In this document: piece by piece, positions 15,177 to 21,463 of the stretch
How positions within the stretch are numbered: position 1 is the first letter of the stretch
Layout: every line of letters begins with the position of its first letter
DNA from: Aphodosoma sp045600865
Lineage (GTDB): Bacteria; Bacteroidota; Bacteroidia; Bacteroidales; Paludibacteraceae
DNA length: 22,612 nucleotides
Reading direction: 5' to 3'
Assembly (NCBI GenBank): GCA_045600865.1
Contig: JAZRYS010000216.1
Span: 1 to 22,612 of the forward strand
The notes under the pieces: model-generated
Databases searched by the model: none
Told to the model about the DNA's origin: nothing
What the model saw: the letters and a program-made list of their open reading frames with translations, nothing else
Made by a program: the position numbers and the translations under genes

Positions 15177-16004
15177 TTATTTACTCTTTCTTTCGATTAT
15201 GAACTGGCTCGTCTGCTTCTTTGGATGACGAGTCTTCTTACCCTTAGCGAGCAGACCCTTACGAGAACGTGGATGACCACCAGACTGACGGCCTTCACCA
15301 CCACCCATTGGGTGATCTACTGGGTTCATTGCTACACCCCGAACGCGTGGACGGCGACCCATCCAACGAGAACGACCTGCCTTACCGGATTTTTCGAGAG
15401 CGTGATCACCATTACCGACTACACCGACTGTAGCGCGACATACGCCAAGGATCTTACGAGTCTCGCCTGAAGGCAACTTGACGATAACGTACTTGCCGTC
15501 ACGAGAGGTAATCTGGGCGAATGTACCTGCAGAACGAACGAGCGAAGCGCCCTGACCTGGACGAAGCTCGATGTTGTGCACCATTGTACCCAGAGGAATG
15601 TTCTCAAGAGCAAGGCAGTTACCGATTTCTGGTGCAACATCCACACCTGAAAGAATAACTTGACCTATCTGCAATCCATTAGGTGCAAGAATGTAGCTTT
15701 TCTCACCGTCAGCATAGAAGAGAAGAGCGATACGGGCAGAACGGTTAGGATCGTACTCGATAGTCTTCACTGTAGCAGGAACGTTGTCTTTGAAGCTACG
15801 CTTGAAATCAATTAATCTGAATCTTCTCTTATGGCCACCACCGATGTAACGCATTGTCATCTTACCAGTGTTGTTGCGACCGCCGGTCTTAGCAAAGCCG
15901 GCTACAAGAGACTTTTCTGGTGTGCTACATGTAATGTCATCGTACACACCAATAATTTTATGACGCTGCCCTGGAGTTACGGGCTTTAATTTACGTACAG
16001 CCAT
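15177..16004 (-). CDS. rplB: 50S ribosomal protein uL2
   Basis: The 275-residue protein is needed for subunit joining and supports the peptidyl-transferase centre. TGGRNNTGKMTMRYIGGGHK (41-60) and the conserved NPVDHPMGGGEGR (227-239) are present. The latter contains the functionally important His (residue 231 here, His229 of mature Escherichia coli L2). It starts 9 bases after rplW. Confidence 0.99.
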   Translation of the reverse strand: MAVRKLKPVTPGQRHKIIGVYDDITCSTPEKSLVAGFAKTGGRNNTGKMTMRYIGGGHKRRFRLIDFKRSFKDNVPATVKTIEYDPNRSARIALLFYADGEKSYILAPNGLQIGQVILSGVDVAPEIGNCLALENIPLGTMVHNIELRPGQGASLVRSAGTFAQITSRDGKYVIVKLPSGETRKILGVCRATVGVVGNGDHALEKSGKAGRSRWMGRRPRVRGVAMNPVDHPMGGGEGRQSGGHPRSRKGLLAKGKKTRHPKKQTSQFIIERKSK

Positions 16005-16013
16005 TTCTTTCTA

Positions 16014-16304
16014 TCAGATATTGCTATAGAAGTCAATTGTATCGCCCTCTTTGAGTGTGACGATTGCCTTCTTATAGGTTGCTGTTAAACCATTAATCAT
16101 GCCTGCCTTTGTATAGCGGGTCTTTTTCTTGCCGTGATAGTTCAATGTATTGACATCGAGAACGGTTACACCGTACATCTCTTCAACGGCTTTCTTGATT
16201 TCAATCTTGTTAGCTTCGTGAGCTACCTGAAATGCAACGCGGTTAAATTTCTCGCCCATGCGAGTCATTTTCTCGGTTACGATTGGTTTCAATATTATTG
16301 CCAT
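16014..16304 (-). CDS. rplW: 50S ribosomal protein uL23
   Basis: The 96-residue protein lies at the tunnel exit and is the main docking site for trigger factor and SRP. IVTEKMTRMGEKFNRVAFQV and VEEMYGVTVLDVNTLN are the family landmarks. It begins 17 bases after rplD and has a near-perfect Shine-Dalgarno sequence, unusual in this cluster. Confidence 0.98.
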   Translation of the reverse strand: MAIILKPIVTEKMTRMGEKFNRVAFQVAHEANKIEIKKAVEEMYGVTVLDVNTLNYHGKKKTRYTKAGMINGLTATYKKAIVTLKEGDTIDFYSNI

Positions 16305-16313
16305 AATCTGTTT

Positions 16314-16319
16314 CCTCCT
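16314..16319 (-). promoter_or_regulatory. Strong Shine-Dalgarno sequence of rplW
   Basis: AGGAGG sits 9 bases before the rplW ATG at 16304, between the rplD stop codon and rplW. Together with rplF it is the clearest Shine-Dalgarno site in the 33-gene cluster. Confidence 0.85.
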
Positions 16320-16321
16320 GT

Positions 16322-16951
16322 TTAAGCATTAAAATGATTGTCAATACATGCAAGAGTTGCCTCAGGAAGTATGACAGCATTGCAATCCATGATTGTATAT
16401 GTGTTTAACTCCGAGACAGTTATGACATTTGCCTTCTGCAAATTTCGAGCTGACAAATATACAACTTTATTTGCTTCTGGCAAAATTACAAGGACTTTTT
16501 TATCTGCTATCTTAAGATTATTTAACATAGCTACAAAATCCTTAGTCTTTGGAGCAGCAAAATTGATAGCATCAACGACAACTATCTCGTTCTGCTGGCA
16601 CTTGTATGCGAAAGCAGACTTACGAGCAAGCTGTTTGAGCTTCTTGTTGAGCTTGAACTCATAATCTCTTGGCTTAGGGCCGAATACGCGAGCACCACCT
16701 ACCAATACTGGAGAGTTGATATCACCACGACGAGCACCACCACCGCCTTTCTGACGACCGAGCTTCTTGGTAGAACCAGAAATCTCAGAACGCTCTTTAG
16801 ACTTGTGAGTTCCCTGACGCTGATTTGCCAAATACTGCTTTACATCCAAATAGATAGCATGGTCATTTGGCTCAATACCGAAAATAGAATCGTTCAGTGT
16901 AACTTTCTTTCCGGTCTCTTGTCCATTGATATTAAATACACTTAATTCCAT
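16322..16951 (-). CDS. rplD: 50S ribosomal protein uL4
   Basis: The 209-residue protein binds 23S rRNA and its long loop lines the exit tunnel. The loop region is visible as GSTKKLGRQKGGGGARRGD (59-77) and GGARVFGPKPRDY (85-97). I chose MELSVFN at 16951 over a TTG four codons upstream. The ATG lies one base after the rplC stop codon (TAA-A-ATG). L4 is the classical autorepressor of the S10 operon in Escherichia coli, which makes the leader before rplC a natural candidate target. A promoter-like pattern lies inside this gene. Confidence 0.99.
   Translation of the reverse strand: MELSVFNINGQETGKKVTLNDSIFGIEPNDHAIYLDVKQYLANQRQGTHKSKERSEISGSTKKLGRQKGGGGARRGDINSPVLVGGARVFGPKPRDYEFKLNKKLKQLARKSAFAYKCQQNEIVVVDAINFAAPKTKDFVAMLNNLKIADKKVLVILPEANKVVYLSARNLQKANVITVSELNTYTIMDCNAVILPEATLACIDNHFNA
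16454..16484 (-). promoter_or_regulatory. Possible internal promoter in rplD, reading toward rplW
   Basis: The minus strand has TTTG (16484-16481), 19 bases, then TATATTTG (16461-16454), an exact match to the Bacteroidetes promoter consensus. Transcription would begin near 16447 and give rplW a leader of about 140 bases. The match lies in coding sequence, so chance cannot be excluded. Confidence 0.4.
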
Positions 16952-16952
16952 T

Positions 16953-17570
16953 TTACTTTTCAATTAAAACGATTGAACCTTTGCATCCTGGAACAGAACC
17001 CTTAACGAGGAGCAGGTTGTGCTCAGCGATGACTTTGATGACCTGAAGGTTCTGCATTGTGACACGGTCACCGCCCATGCGGCCTGCCATACGCATACCC
17101 TTGAATACCTTAGATGGATAGGAAGATCCACCGAGAGAACCTGGAGCCCTGAGACGGTCGTCCTGACCGTGAGTGCTCTGGCCGACACCGCCGAAACCAT
17201 GACGAGTGACTACGCCTTGGAATCCCTTACCTTTGGAAGTTCCGATTACATCTACAAAATCGCCCTCTGCGAACATGTTCACGTCGATGGTGTCACCCAT
17301 CTTGTGCTCCTCTGCGAAGCCCTTGAACTCTACAAGAGTGCGTTTTGGGGTAACCCCTGCTGCTGCGAAATGTCCTTTCTCGCAAGCATTAGTGTGTTTC
17401 TCAGTCTTGTCGCCGAAACCGAGCTGGAGGGCTGAATAGCCATCCTTCTCCTCAGTCTTGACCTGAGTAACAACGCAAGGACCCACTTCAATTACTGTGC
17501 ATGGGAGTGCTTTTCCCTCTGCACTGAAGACTGATGTCATACCAATCTTCTTACCAATTAATCCTGGCAT
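16953..17570 (-). CDS. rplC: 50S ribosomal protein uL3
   Basis: The 205-residue protein is an early assembly protein whose long loop approaches the peptidyl-transferase centre. MPGLIGKKIGMTSVF opens it and RHGFGGVGQSTHGQ (123-136) plus FKGMRMAGRMGGDRV (156-170) are diagnostic. At the position of the Gln methylated by PrmB in Escherichia coli, the sequence reads GGSSYPSKV, so that modification appears absent. It follows rpsJ by 121 bases, with its own promoter and leader. Confidence 0.99.
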   Translation of the reverse strand: MPGLIGKKIGMTSVFSAEGKALPCTVIEVGPCVVTQVKTEEKDGYSALQLGFGDKTEKHTNACEKGHFAAAGVTPKRTLVEFKGFAEEHKMGDTIDVNMFAEGDFVDVIGTSKGKGFQGVVTRHGFGGVGQSTHGQDDRLRAPGSLGGSSYPSKVFKGMRMAGRMGGDRVTMQNLQVIKVIAEHNLLLVKGSVPGCKGSIVLIEK

Positions 17571-17597
17571 TTTTTAAATTTGTTTTTAACCCAGAGG

Positions 17598-17615
17598 CTC
17601 AGCATTGGCGCCGAG
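17598..17615 (-). promoter_or_regulatory. Leader hairpin upstream of rplC
   Basis: The transcript folds as CUCGGC-GCCAAU-GCUGAG, a 6-bp stem with one G-U pair, 27 bases before the rplC ATG. It lies in the roughly 88-base leader expected from the promoter at 17665-17696. A palindromic AUGCGCAU lies just upstream of it. The position suits an L4- or L3-responsive leader, but this is inference. Confidence 0.4.
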
Positions 17616-17664
17616 GATGCGCATACCGTGCTTGGATTTGTTTATAAATAGTTTTTATAAATCG

Positions 17665-17696
17665 CAAACTTAGTATTTTCCCGTGCCGCTATCAAA
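17665..17696 (-). promoter_or_regulatory. Promoter of rplC, overlapping the rpsJ stop codon
   Basis: TTTG (17696-17693) is followed by exactly 20 bases and TAAGTTTG (17672-17665), matching both boxes of the Bacteroidetes primary-sigma promoter. The -33 TTTG overlaps the rpsJ TGA stop codon. Transcription should start near 17658, separating rplC onward from rpsL-rpsJ. Confidence 0.8.
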
Positions 17697-17997
17697 CCTT
17701 GATTTCAACCTCAACACCTGAAGGCAACTCAAGTTTCATGAGAGCGTCAACTGTCTTTGGAGAAGAATTGAAAATGTCAATCAATCTCTTGAAGCAGCAA
17801 AGTTGGAACTGCTCACGCGACTTCTTGTTGACGAATGTAGAGCGGTTTACTGTAAAAATACGCTTGTGTGTTGGCAATGGAATTGGGCCTGAAACGATGG
17901 CACCTGTTGCCTTCACTGTCTTAACGATCTTTTCTGCTGACTTGTCAACAAGTGCATGATCGTAAGATTTCAACTTAATACGAATCTTTTGACTCAT
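17692..17997 (-). CDS. rpsJ: 30S ribosomal protein uS10
   Basis: The 101-residue protein belongs to the small-subunit head and also forms the NusB-S10 antitermination complex. IRIKLKSYDHALVDKSAEKI (5-24), GPIPLPTHKRIFTVNRS and LMKLELPSGVEVEI are classic. It follows fusA by 73 bases, across a strong hairpin, and its end overlaps the rplC promoter. It is therefore expressed from upstream rather than heading a typical S10 unit. Confidence 0.99.
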   Translation of the reverse strand: MSQKIRIKLKSYDHALVDKSAEKIVKTVKATGAIVSGPIPLPTHKRIFTVNRSTFVNKKSREQFQLCCFKRLIDIFNSSPKTVDALMKLELPSGVEVEIKV

Positions 17998-18031
17998 CTG
18001 TCTAAAAATGTTTTATTTATTATTTATAATG

Positions 18032-18063
18032 TGGTGGGGTAAGAGTCATTCGCTACCCCACCA
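18032..18063 (-). terminator. Strong hairpin in the fusA-rpsJ gap (attenuator or processing site)
   Basis: The transcript folds as UGGUGGGGUA, a 12-base loop, then UACCCCACCA: a perfect 10-bp stem beginning 8 bases after the fusA stop codon. The following CAUUAUAAAU is not a clean U-tract, so partial termination, 3'-end protection or RNA processing are all possible. No promoter consensus was found between it and rpsJ, so read-through must supply rpsJ. Confidence 0.6.
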
Positions 18064-18070
18064 TCTTTTA

Positions 18071-20188
18071 TTACAACAAATCTGCACGTCCGCCAGCCTC
18101 TTCTACGACAGGTTTTGCCTGAGCTGAAGAAACGGCTGCATAGTGCGAGAACTCCATTGAGCTTGTGGCACGACCGGAGGTAATTGTACGGAGAGCTGTC
18201 ACATAACCGAATGTCTCAGCCAATGGCACCTTAGCCTTGACGATACGAGCACCTGTACGGCTTGTTTCCATACCCTCAACCTGACCACGGCGTTTGTTCA
18301 AGTCACCGATAACGTCACCCATAGACTCCTCTGGAGTAACAACCTCAAGTTTCATGATAGGTTCCATGAGCACTGGCTTAGCCTTGGCGCAAGCATTCTT
18401 GAATGCGAACTGAGCGCAGAGCTCGAACGAAAGCTGGTCAGAGTCAACTGGATGGAACGAACCATCAACAAGGGTAACCTTGAGTTTATCCATAGGGAAG
18501 CCAGCGAGCACACCATTCTTCATAGCCATGGTGAAACCCTTCTGTACTGATGGGATATACTCCTTAGGCACGTTACCGCCCTTAACCTCGTCAACAAACT
18601 GGAGAGCACCTTCGAAACCTTCGTCCTGTGGGCCAACCTTGACGATGATGTCAGCGAACTTACCACGACCACCCGACTGTTTCTTATAGACCTCACGGAG
18701 TTCAACCTCCTTGGTGATAGCCTCTTTGTAAGAAACTTGTGGACGGCCCTGGTTGCATTCAACCTTGAACTCGCGTTTCAGACGGTCGATGATAATCTCA
18801 AGGTGAAGCTCACCCATACCAGAGATGACTGTCTGGCCAGACTGCTCATCTGTGCGAACAGTGAAGGTTGGGTCCTCCTCAGCAAGCTTGCCGAGACCTA
18901 TACCCAGTTTGTCGAGGTCTGCCTGCGACTTAGGCTCGACAGCAATACCGATAACTGGATCTGGAAAATCGATAGACTCAAGCACTATCTGATGATCCTC
19001 ATCGCAGAGGGTATCGCCAGTGCGGATATCCTTGAAGCCAACGCCTGCACCGATATCACCTGCAGCAATCTCCTCTACAGGGTTCTGCTTGTTCGAATGC
19101 ATCTGGAAGAGACGTGAGATACGCTCCTTCTTTCCAGAACGTGGGTTGAATATGTAAGAGCCGGCAGTAACCTTACCGGAATATACTCTGAAGAAACAGA
19201 GACGGCCAACGTAAGGGTCAGTGGCAATCTTGAATGCCAAAGCGCAAGTTGGGTCTTCGTCAACAGGTTTGCGGGTAACCTGCTTCTCCTCATCGCGAGG
19301 GTCATGACCTTCAATCACTGGATTATCCATTGGTGAAGGAAGATATGCACATACTGCGTCAAGGAGAGGCTGAACGCCCTTGTTCTTGAAAGAAGAACCG
19401 CAAATCATAGGGTTGATCTGCATTGCAACGGTAGCCTTGCGGATAGCAGCGCGGATTTCCTCTTCAGTGATTGTTGAAGGGTCATCGAAATACTTCTCCA
19501 TGAGGGCATCGTCGAAAGAAGCGATATTCTCGAGCATCTTGTCGCGCCATTCCTCAGCCTCAGCCTGGAGCTCTGCAGGGATATCCTCAGCAGTATAGCT
19601 TGCGCCCATAGTCTCGTCGCGCCAGTAGAGAGCCTTCATAGTGACGAGGTCAACCACACCGGCAAAGTGCTCCTCAGCACCGATAGGAATCTGGATAGGG
19701 CAAGGGTTGGCACCAAGCACAGTCTTGATCTGCTCGTAAACCTCAAAGAAGTTTGCGCCACTGCGGTCCATCTTGTTCACGTATGCTATACGAGGCACGT
19801 TGTATTTGTCAGCCTGACGCCATACAGTCTCCGACTGAGGCTCAACGCCGCCCACTGCACAGAAAGCGGCAACTGCACCATCGAGGATACGGAGCGAACG
19901 CTCAACCTCGGCAGTGAAGTCAACGTGTCCTGGGGTATCAATCAAATTGATACGGTACTGCTTGTCATGGAACTTCCAGAAAGCGGTAGTAGCAGCCGAA
20001 GTGATAGTGATACCACGTTCCTGCTCCTGTTCCATCCAGTCCATGGTGGCAGCACCATCATGCACCTCACCGATTTTGTGAGTAAGACCGGTATAGAAAA
20101 GGATACGCTCAGAAGTCGTAGTCTTTCCGGCATCAATGTGAGCCATGATGCCGATATTGCGGGTCAATGAAAGATCGTGTTTAGCCAT
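18071..20188 (-). CDS. fusA: Elongation factor G
   Basis: The 705-residue GTPase moves tRNAs and mRNA through the ribosome and helps recycle it. The GTP-binding motifs are AHIDAGKT (16-23), DTPGH (84-88) and NKMD (138-141). GMGELHLEIIIDRLKREF lies in domain III, and the C-terminal domains IV and V include RRGQVEGM. It is 14 bases after rpsG in the str order. After it the transcript meets the hairpin before rpsJ. Confidence 0.99.
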   Translation of the reverse strand: MAKHDLSLTRNIGIMAHIDAGKTTTSERILFYTGLTHKIGEVHDGAATMDWMEQEQERGITITSAATTAFWKFHDKQYRINLIDTPGHVDFTAEVERSLRILDGAVAAFCAVGGVEPQSETVWRQADKYNVPRIAYVNKMDRSGANFFEVYEQIKTVLGANPCPIQIPIGAEEHFAGVVDLVTMKALYWRDETMGASYTAEDIPAELQAEAEEWRDKMLENIASFDDALMEKYFDDPSTITEEEIRAAIRKATVAMQINPMICGSSFKNKGVQPLLDAVCAYLPSPMDNPVIEGHDPRDEEKQVTRKPVDEDPTCALAFKIATDPYVGRLCFFRVYSGKVTAGSYIFNPRSGKKERISRLFQMHSNKQNPVEEIAAGDIGAGVGFKDIRTGDTLCDEDHQIVLESIDFPDPVIGIAVEPKSQADLDKLGIGLGKLAEEDPTFTVRTDEQSGQTVISGMGELHLEIIIDRLKREFKVECNQGRPQVSYKEAITKEVELREVYKKQSGGRGKFADIIVKVGPQDEGFEGALQFVDEVKGGNVPKEYIPSVQKGFTMAMKNGVLAGFPMDKLKVTLVDGSFHPVDSDQLSFELCAQFAFKNACAKAKPVLMEPIMKLEVVTPEESMGDVIGDLNKRRGQVEGMETSRTGARIVKAKVPLAETFGYVTALRTITSGRATSSMEFSHYAAVSSAQAKPVVEEAGGRADLL

Positions 20189-20202
20189 TGCGTTACTTTC
20201 AA

Positions 20203-20679
20203 TTAGAATCTGAAGTGAGCAAATGCACGGTTAGCCTCAGCCATGCGGTGGATTTCCTCTTTACGTTTGAATGCGCCACCCAGGCTATTGAAAGCATCAA
20301 CAATCTCAGCAGCAAGCTTGTCGCTCATAGACTTGCCAGAGCGTTTGCGAGCGTAAGAGATGATGTTTTTCATCGACATAGACTCTTTGCGGTCAGCGCG
20401 GATCTCGGTAGGCACCTGGAAGGTAGCACCACCGATACGGCGAGACTTAACCTCAACCTGAGGGGTTACGTTCTCGAGAGCAGTCTTCCATATTTCGAGT
20501 GCAGACTTCTCCTCGTTAGGCAATTTATTCTTAACGATTTCGAGAGCTTTATAGAAGATGGAGAAAGAGATAGATTTCTTTCCATCAAGCATAAGGTGGT
20601 TCACAAACTTAGTAACCTTAACTTCGCCGAAAACTGGATCAGGGAGGATCACATGTTTTTTAGGAGTTGCTTTTCTCAT
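20203..20679 (-). CDS. rpsG: 30S ribosomal protein uS7
   Basis: The 158-residue protein nucleates assembly of the small-subunit head at the 3' domain of 16S rRNA. MRKATPKKHVILPDPVFGEV, KFVNHLMLDGKKSISFSIFY and GGATFQVPTEIR identify it. In Escherichia coli S7 represses its own operon by binding the rpsL-rpsG intercistronic mRNA. The equivalent gap here is 150 bases and holds two hairpins. Confidence 0.99.
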   Translation of the reverse strand: MRKATPKKHVILPDPVFGEVKVTKFVNHLMLDGKKSISFSIFYKALEIVKNKLPNEEKSALEIWKTALENVTPQVEVKSRRIGGATFQVPTEIRADRKESMSMKNIISYARKRSGKSMSDKLAAEIVDAFNSLGGAFKRKEEIHRMAEANRAFAHFRF

Positions 20680-20721
20680 TTTTGTTTTTGTTTACGTTTT
20701 TGATTTGGCTGCTGTTGCTTC

Positions 20722-20799
20722 AAGCTCTTGAACGTGAGCTTTACTCAACCGTCATCATCACCAAAATATCAAAAACCATTTTAAAAATTAGTTTTTAAA
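20722..20799 (-). promoter_or_regulatory. Two hairpins in the rpsL-rpsG gap (candidate S7 target)
   Basis: Transcript hairpin one is UUUAAAAA-CUAA-UUUUUAAA (20799-20780). Hairpin two is AAGCUC, an 8-base loop, then GAGCUU (20741-20722), 42 bases before rpsG. A five-codon frame, ATG ATG ACG GTT GAG TAA, lies between them. No promoter consensus is present. The location equals the S7 control site of Escherichia coli; similarity of structure is not shown. Confidence 0.35.
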
Positions 20800-20829
20800 G
20801 GGTTCTCTTAGGTTTTAGAAGTCAGAGAA

Positions 20830-21225
20830 TTACTTCTTGGCAGGAGCCTTACCGGCTTTAGGGCGTTTAGCACCGTATTTAGAACGACGCTGAGTACGGT
20901 TAGCGACACCGGCAGTATCGAGAGTACCGCGAACGATGTGATAACGAACACCTGGAAGGTCCTTTACACGGCCACCGCGAACGAGCACGATAGAGTGTTC
21001 CTGAAGGTTGTGACCCTCACCTGGGATGTAGGAGTTGACCTCCTTACCGTTTGTCAAGCGAACACGTGCAACCTTACGCATTGCAGAGTTTGGCTTTTTA
21101 GGAGTAGTGGTGTAAACACGTACGCAAACACCACGACGCTGAGGGCAAGAGTCGAGAGCAGGAGATTTGCTCTTGTCTTCCAAAGAAGTTCTACCCTTAC
21201 GAACTAACTGTTGAATAGTAGGCAT
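20830..21225 (-). CDS. rpsL: 30S ribosomal protein uS12
   Basis: The 131-residue protein lies in the decoding centre. TPKKPNSAMRK (41-51) and RGGRVKDLPGVRYH (83-96) are conserved. The lysines altered in streptomycin-resistant mutants, Lys43 or Lys44 of the first motif and Lys88, are present, so the sequence looks sensitive. It is the first gene of the cluster, with its promoter 79 bases upstream. The C-terminus is basic (KRPKAGKAPAKK). Confidence 0.99.
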   Translation of the reverse strand: MPTIQQLVRKGRTSLEDKSKSPALDSCPQRRGVCVRVYTTTPKKPNSAMRKVARVRLTNGKEVNSYIPGEGHNLQEHSIVLVRGGRVKDLPGVRYHIVRGTLDTAGVANRTQRRSKYGAKRPKAGKAPAKK

Positions 21226-21260
21226 TTTGTTGATTTTTAATATTTTAAACTAACTACACT

Positions 21261-21299
21261 TGCTATTGTACAGGGCATAGCATAGTCCACACAATAACA
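21261..21299 (-). promoter_or_regulatory. 5'-end hairpin of the rpsL leader
   Basis: In the transcript UGUUAUUGU (21299-21291) pairs with ACAAUAGCA (21269-21261): nine pairs, one of them G-U, around a 21-base loop. The 5' arm coincides with the predicted transcription start near 21297, so the mRNA would begin in a stem or lose its first pairs, depending on the exact start. Confidence 0.4.
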
Positions 21300-21303
21300 G
21301 CTG

Positions 21304-21334
21304 CAAAGGTACGACTATTTTTTGACGTGGCAAA
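21304..21334 (-). promoter_or_regulatory. Promoter of the ribosomal protein cluster, upstream of rpsL
   Basis: TTTG (21334-21331), 19 bases, then TACCTTTG (21311-21304) match both boxes of the Bacteroidetes primary-sigma consensus. The start point would be near 21297, giving rpsL a leader of about 70 bases. Confidence 0.85.
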
Positions 21335-21436
21335 ACATTTTCAGAGAAATTTTTCTACAATTTTACACATTATGAAATATAAGGGCAGAGCTCAACAGAT
21401 TTTCAGTGAAATGGATTTTATTTTTTGAATTTGAAC

Positions 21437-21463
21437 AAATGCGAGCTTTTTCAGCTCGCATTT
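21437..21463 (-). terminator. Hairpin overlapping the end of the DUF3987-like gene
   Basis: A perfect 11-bp inverted repeat (aaatgcgagct and agctcgcattt, 5-base loop) includes the gene's TGA stop codon, and its 5' arm lies in the last codons. The tail is T-rich on the plus strand (attttt) and weaker on the minus strand, so it may end transcription in both directions. It insulates this gene from the rpsL promoter. Confidence 0.7.
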
